Positions 5,743 to 9,122 of a stretch of DNA of 9,122 bases are shown piece by piece. Under the pieces are notes generated by a model. The model was not told the origin of the DNA. It saw only the letters and a program-made list of their open reading frames with translations, and ran no database searches. Made by a program: the position numbers and the translations under genes. The DNA lies in the NCBI GenBank assembly GCA_002342255.1, contig DDPP01000081.1:7581-16702 (forward strand). Reading direction: 5' to 3'. This DNA is from Micrococcales bacterium UBA2465. Lineage in GTDB: Bacteria > Actinomycetota > Actinomycetes > Actinomycetales > Microbacteriaceae. The first letter of the stretch is position 1; every line of letters begins with the position of its first letter.

Positions 5743-7437
5743 ATGGCAGCTAAGAACGGAATTACGGCGTCGGCTAGGAGATATTTACTCTGGCTAGTGG
5801 TGGTAGTGCTTGCCTTCCCCGCAATTATCGGTGCAAGTATGTTATCTGGTGAGAAAAAGGCTACCTTCGTCCCGAATCTAGCCCTTGATCTGTCCGGTGG
5901 AACTCAAATAATCCTGACTCCAATTGTAGAAAAAGGTAAAACAGTTTCTGCGGAGCAACTCAATCAAGCGGTTGGAGTTATCCGTCAGAGAGTTGACTCC
6001 ACCGGTGTTAGCGAGTCGCAAATTAACACTTCTGGAGACAACATCGTTGTTTCTATTCCAGGTAACCCTGACAAGAACACTTTGACATTGATCAAATCAT
6101 CTGCAAAATTAGAGTTTCGATCTGTACTGGTGGCTTCAGCAGGTGCCAAAACTGTAATTGGTAAAGATGGATCAAAACCAATAAAAACCTCGAGTAGTAA
6201 GCCGACTAATGCTTCGGACCTGAATTATGTTTCGTCTGCAGTTCAAAAAGCATATGAAGATTTGGATTGTTCCAAAGCTTTCCGTAAACCCGGCCAAGTC
6301 GATCCCGCGAACAAGCCGTTAGTTACCTGCAACAGAGGCGGGTCAGAGAAGTACATTCTTGGCCCCGTTGAACTTAGTGGTGCAGATTTGTCCGGTGCAG
6401 ACGCTGGACCACTAACCGGCCAAAATGGTTCTGTAACCAACGAATGGGCGGTCAACCTTAAATTCACCCAGTCCGGCGGCGATAAATTCGGACAGATAAC
6501 CCAGCGCTTATTCTCACTGACAGACCCCAGAAACAGATTTGCAGTTACCATCGATGGCTATGTCATTACAGCTCCGGCAACCAGAGCAGTAATCACTGGA
6601 GGAACTGCTCAGATTACAGGTAACTTTGATAGCGCTAACTCTGTGACTTTAGCCAACCAGTTGAAGTATGGTTCACTGCCTATCTCATTTGCTGTCCAGT
6701 CTCAAGAAAACATTTCCGCTACCTTGGGAACTGCTCAGCTTCAAGCTGGGTTACTAGCTGGTCTTATCGGACTGATCTTGGTTGTTGGTTACTCAATTTT
6801 CCAGTATCGTGCCTTATCTGTTTTGACACTGGGATCACTAACCATAGCCGCACTAATCACATACTTGGCGATTGCGTTGCTAACTTGGCGGATGGATTAC
6901 CGATTGTCGCTTTCCGGTATAGCCGGTTTGATCGTTTCTATCGGTATTACTGCCGACTCTTTCATCGTTTACTTCGAGCGTGTTCGAGATGAACTACGCG
7001 AGGGTAAAACCCTGCAAGTAGCCGTCGAAGCTGGTTGGAATCGTGCCAAGCGCACAATTCTTGTTTCCGATGGAGTTAGTTTGCTAGCGGCAGGAACGCT
7101 TTTTGCCCTTACCGTTGGAAACGTGAAGGGTTTCGCCTTCACTTTGGGCTTAACCACACTTATTGACTTGGCAGTGGTTTGGCTGTTCACTCATCCGGTT
7201 TTCCAACTTATGGCTCAAACCAAGTATTTCTCAAGCGGCGGTAAATTCAGTGGTCTTGAGATTAGAGAAGCTGCAACGTTTGGCTATATCGGGCGAGGCC
7301 AATTCCGCGTTAGTGAACAGGTTTCCAGTGGCAAAATTGCCAAATCTTCAAAGGAAGCTCAGCGACGCCAAACAATCGCCGAGCGTAAGGCTGCAGCTAA
7401 AGATAACGCGAATACTGCGGAAGGCGAGGACAACTAA
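5743..7437 (+). CDS. secD: Protein translocase subunit SecD
   Basis: SecD pairs with SecF to use the proton gradient for pulling preproteins out of SecYEG on the extracytoplasmic side. The 564-residue protein has a first membrane segment (about 14-35), the LDLSGGTQ motif (48-55) at the start of the large extracytoplasmic P1 domain (about 36-330), and five further membrane segments (about 335-353, 356-381, 388-410, 438-460, 463-487). The conserved proton-path aspartate is D405 in GITADSFIVYFERVRDE. Two cysteines, C176 and C196, lie in P1. A tandem LSGAD (211-220) stands in the same domain. A charged cytoplasmic tail (about 495-564) includes RRQTIAERKAAAK, a form I associate with Micrococcales. 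AGATAGG at 5728-5734 is an imperfect ribosome binding site. The stop overlaps the secF start. Confidence 0.98.
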   Translation: MAAKNGITASARRYLLWLVVVVLAFPAIIGASMLSGEKKATFVPNLALDLSGGTQIILTPIVEKGKTVSAEQLNQAVGVIRQRVDSTGVSESQINTSGDNIVVSIPGNPDKNTLTLIKSSAKLEFRSVLVASAGAKTVIGKDGSKPIKTSSSKPTNASDLNYVSSAVQKAYEDLDCSKAFRKPGQVDPANKPLVTCNRGGSEKYILGPVELSGADLSGADAGPLTGQNGSVTNEWAVNLKFTQSGGDKFGQITQRLFSLTDPRNRFAVTIDGYVITAPATRAVITGGTAQITGNFDSANSVTLANQLKYGSLPISFAVQSQENISATLGTAQLQAGLLAGLIGLILVVGYSIFQYRALSVLTLGSLTIAALITYLAIALLTWRMDYRLSLSGIAGLIVSIGITADSFIVYFERVRDELREGKTLQVAVEAGWNRAKRTILVSDGVSLLAAGTLFALTVGNVKGFAFTLGLTTLIDLAVVWLFTHPVFQLMAQTKYFSSGGKFSGLEIREAATFGYIGRGQFRVSEQVSSGKIAKSSKEAQRRQTIAERKAAAKDNANTAEGEDN

Positions 7438-8423
7438 TGTCACGTTTCAGCGAACTTGGTAATGAACTATACAGTGGTGAAAAATCCGTCAACTTTGTTG
7501 GTCGTAGGAACATCTTTTACATAATCGCAGCGGTAATGCTCGGACTTGCAATAGTTCTTCCTATGCGAACAGGCGGGTTCAACTTTGGTATCGAATTCAA
7601 AGGTGGATCAGAGTATCGCATCACGGATAGCAAAGTTAAAGATGATAACTTAGCTATCTCTGTGGTTCACAGTATCTCTGGCAAGAATGGCCAGGTAAAC
7701 GTTACCGACGTTGGTGCCAATACCGTTCGCGTCCAGACCGAACAACTAGCTGATTCAACTTCGGAAAAAGTTCGAATTGGTTTAGCCAAGGCTTATAAAG
7801 TAAAAGACAGTTCGGTAGCTAGCTCATTTATCGGGCCTAACTGGGGAGCGGATATCACTTCAAAGGCAGTCTCCGGTTTACTAACCTTTATCGCCCTGGC
7901 AGCGGTTCTAATGGCGCTTTACTTCAGAACGCTGAAGATGAGCATCGCCGCAATTTCATCGTTGATTCATGACTTAGTAATTACCGCTGGTATCTACGGG
8001 GCTTTTGGCTTCGAGGTAACTCCAGCGGCCGTGATCGGTTTCCTAACAATTTTGGGTTATTCCCTTTATGACACAGTTGTGGTATTCGACAAGATTCGAG
8101 AAAACACTATGGAAATCGAACATTCTGAGACTGCAACCTTTGCTGAACGAGTCAATTTGGCTATCAACCAGACTCTAGTTCGTTCAATCAATACATCGGT
8201 TGTTGCAGTTTTACCAGTAGCTTCGATTTTGTTCATTGGAGCATTCGTACTAGGTGCCGGAACACTCAGAGACATTTCATTGGCGCTTTTCATAGGAATT
8301 ATCGTTGGTACCTACTCCACAATATTCATAGCGGCTCCGCTTTACTCCCAGTTGCGTGAAGGCGAAGAAAAGTATGCCAAGGCAGCTAAGCGAGTTTTAG
8401 CTAAACGCGCTTCGCAAAAATAG
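7437..8423 (+). CDS. secF: Protein translocase subunit SecF
   Basis: SecF is the partner of SecD in the proton-driven late step of Sec export. The 328-residue protein has six predicted membrane segments (about 25-42, 143-163, 168-190, 195-216, 250-276, 281-302) with an extracytoplasmic P4 domain between the first two. Family motifs are GIEFKGGSEY (51-60), IGPNWGADITSKAVSG (132-147), YFRTLKMSIAAISSLIHD (162-179) and the proton-path region YSLYDTVVVFDKIREN with D212. A short basic tail (about 305-328) is cytoplasmic. The ATG overlaps the secD stop (TAATG), and GAGGA at 7426-7430 is a good ribosome binding site six bases away. SecD and SecF are separate polypeptides here, not the fused form found in some Firmicutes. 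The gene is complete and typical. Confidence 0.98.
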   Translation: MSRFSELGNELYSGEKSVNFVGRRNIFYIIAAVMLGLAIVLPMRTGGFNFGIEFKGGSEYRITDSKVKDDNLAISVVHSISGKNGQVNVTDVGANTVRVQTEQLADSTSEKVRIGLAKAYKVKDSSVASSFIGPNWGADITSKAVSGLLTFIALAAVLMALYFRTLKMSIAAISSLIHDLVITAGIYGAFGFEVTPAAVIGFLTILGYSLYDTVVVFDKIRENTMEIEHSETATFAERVNLAINQTLVRSINTSVVAVLPVASILFIGAFVLGAGTLRDISLALFIGIIVGTYSTIFIAAPLYSQLREGEEKYAKAAKRVLAKRASQK

Positions 8424-8427
8424 TTAT

Positions 8428-8454
8428 GTTTAGGTATCCTTGAGGAACCTAAAC
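8428..8454 (+). other. Hairpin in the secF-rel gap
   Basis: The left arm GTTTAGGT(A)TCC (8428-8439) pairs with GGAACCTAAAC (8444-8454) around a TTGA loop, giving 11 base pairs with a single bulged A. It fills most of the 46-base gap and ends two bases before the rel ribosome binding site. A T5 run at 8463-8467 is separated from the stem by eight bases, so it is not a classical intrinsic terminator. It may be an attenuated terminator, a structure controlling rel translation, or a protein-binding palindrome. The pairing is seen directly; the role is unknown. Confidence 0.55.
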
Positions 8455-8455
8455 T

Positions 8456-8462
8456 AAAGAGG
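8456..8462 (+). promoter_or_regulatory. Ribosome binding site of rel
   Basis: AAAGAGG is separated by seven bases from the ATG at 8470. It decides the start against the in-frame ATG at 8509 (codon 14). It abuts the preceding hairpin, so folding of that stem could affect ribosome access. Confidence 0.75.
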
Positions 8463-8469
8463 TTTTTCG

Positions 8470-9122
8470 ATGTCTGATATCTCATCCGGTGGCGCACTAG
8501 CTGCCTTGATGAGCCGTCTGCCCAGAATCTTTACTCGACCAACCGAAGATTCTGGAATCACTGAGGTCATCAAGTCAGCCAAGCAATCTCATCCAAAACT
8601 TGATTTTGGAGTTGTCGAGCGCGCCTACCTGGCTGCCGAGAAAGCTCATGCCGGGCAAACTAGGAAAAGTGGCGACCCATACATAACTCACCCTGTTGCT
8701 GTGGCACAAATTCTCGCAGATCTTGGTATTGGCCCGGCTGGTCTGGCCGCAGCCCTGCTGCACGACACAGTTGAAGATACAGACTACTCACTAGACCAAT
8801 TGCGAACAGATTTCGGTGACGAAATTGCAATGTTGGTAGATGGTGTCACCAAGTTGGACAAGGTTAAGTTCGGTGACAATGCGCAAGCTGAGACGGTGCG
8901 CAAAATGGTTGTTGCGATGTCTAGGGACATAAGAGTGCTGGTCATAAAGCTCGCTGACCGATTACATAATGCTAGAACCTGGGGGTTCGTTTCTGAAGAT
9001 AAGGCTCGAGTTAAGGCACAAGAAACTTTGGAGATTTATGCCCCACTTGCTCATCGTTTAGGAATAAGCACAATCAAGTGGGAACTCGAAGACATATCTT
9101 TCTCTGTACTGTATCCAAAGGT
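8470..9122 (+). CDS. relA: (p)ppGpp synthetase/hydrolase Rel, N-terminal part (3' end outside window)
   Basis: The frame is open to the window edge, giving 217 residues of the bifunctional stringent-response enzyme usually annotated relA or rel in actinobacteria. What is visible is essentially the HD hydrolase domain, which removes pyrophosphate from (p)ppGpp. Its Mn-binding and catalytic residues are present: R65 with RKSG, H74 in ITHP, H98-D99 and E102-D103 in HDTVED, and D163 and N167 in LADRLHN. The hydrolase should therefore be active, unlike the degenerate domain of E. coli RelA. The helical linker APLAHRLGISTIKWELED (191-208) is reached at the end; the synthetase, TGS and ACT domains would lie beyond. 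About 21 residues of poorly conserved N terminus precede the usual core. It follows secF directly; in M. tuberculosis apt lies between them. Confidence 0.96.
   Translation, partial: MSDISSGGALAALMSRLPRIFTRPTEDSGITEVIKSAKQSHPKLDFGVVERAYLAAEKAHAGQTRKSGDPYITHPVAVAQILADLGIGPAGLAAALLHDTVEDTDYSLDQLRTDFGDEIAMLVDGVTKLDKVKFGDNAQAETVRKMVVAMSRDIRVLVIKLADRLHNARTWGFVSEDKARVKAQETLEIYAPLAHRLGISTIKWELEDISFSVLYPK

Noticed and set aside
6243..6551. 102-codon minus-strand open frame inside secD
   Set aside because: It is opposite the conserved P1 domain, has no recognisable motif, and no expression signals are visible; treated as a shadow. The same applies to the other minus-strand frames in ruvA, ruvB, yajC, secF and rel.
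7163..7462. 99-codon plus-strand frame overlapping the secD 3' end and secF 5' end
   Set aside because: Both overlapped frames encode conserved protein, and this alternative frame shows no family motif.
1..9122. Mobile elements, CRISPR arrays, tRNA or rRNA genes, riboswitches, defence or biosynthetic clusters
   Set aside because: Intergenic space totals under 250 bases and every long frame is a recognised core gene; I saw no long repeats, integrase or transposase motifs, or cloverleaf sequences.

Overview
This window is ordinary, well-conserved actinobacterial core genome, with ten complete or partial housekeeping genes plus one partial gene, all on the + strand and almost without gaps. The order is thrS (3' end) - HIT protein - pdxS - pdxT - yebC - ruvC - ruvA - ruvB - yajC - secD - secF - rel (5' end). 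It is the order of the Mycobacterium tuberculosis thrS-to-rel segment with many intervening genes left out. Base composition is moderate, judged by eye at about 45-48% G+C, which is low for the phylum. Intergenic gaps are at most 46 bases, and four gene pairs overlap by one base. Features pointing to a small-genome planktonic actinobacterium, most likely Microbacteriaceae (Luna-type) with acI/Nanopelagicales as the alternative, are the compact layout, the Rel hydrolase-domain segment RTWGFV and the SecD tail RRQTIAER. This placement is inference from remembered family sequences.

Layout. Positions 1-838 hold the anticodon-binding end of threonyl-tRNA synthetase, overlapping a HIT-family nucleotide hydrolase/phosphorylase. 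Positions 872-2365 hold the two subunits of DXP-independent pyridoxal 5'-phosphate synthase (PdxS synthase, PdxT glutaminase), apparently driven by a leaderless promoter. Positions 2397-5332 hold yebC and the complete ruvCAB Holliday-junction set. Positions 5378-8423 hold yajC-secD-secF, the accessory complex of the Sec translocon. From 8470 to the window edge is the N-terminal hydrolase domain of the (p)ppGpp synthetase/hydrolase Rel, preceded by a clear hairpin.

How the genes work together. The segment is a set of adjacent functional modules: tRNA charging with removal of its dinucleotide by-product, vitamin B6 synthesis, recombination repair, protein export and stringent response. Tight spacing suggests long transcripts with translational coupling. 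Sequence-visible entry points are TAGAAT six bases before pdxS, TATCCT six bases before the GTG of ruvA, and TATAAT in the ruvB-yajC gap.

I found no mobile element, CRISPR array, tRNA, rRNA, broken gene or unknown protein. There is no sign of an undescribed system. The items worth a second look are expression signals (leaderless starts, a TTG start behind tandem stops, the hairpin before rel) and the condensed gene order.
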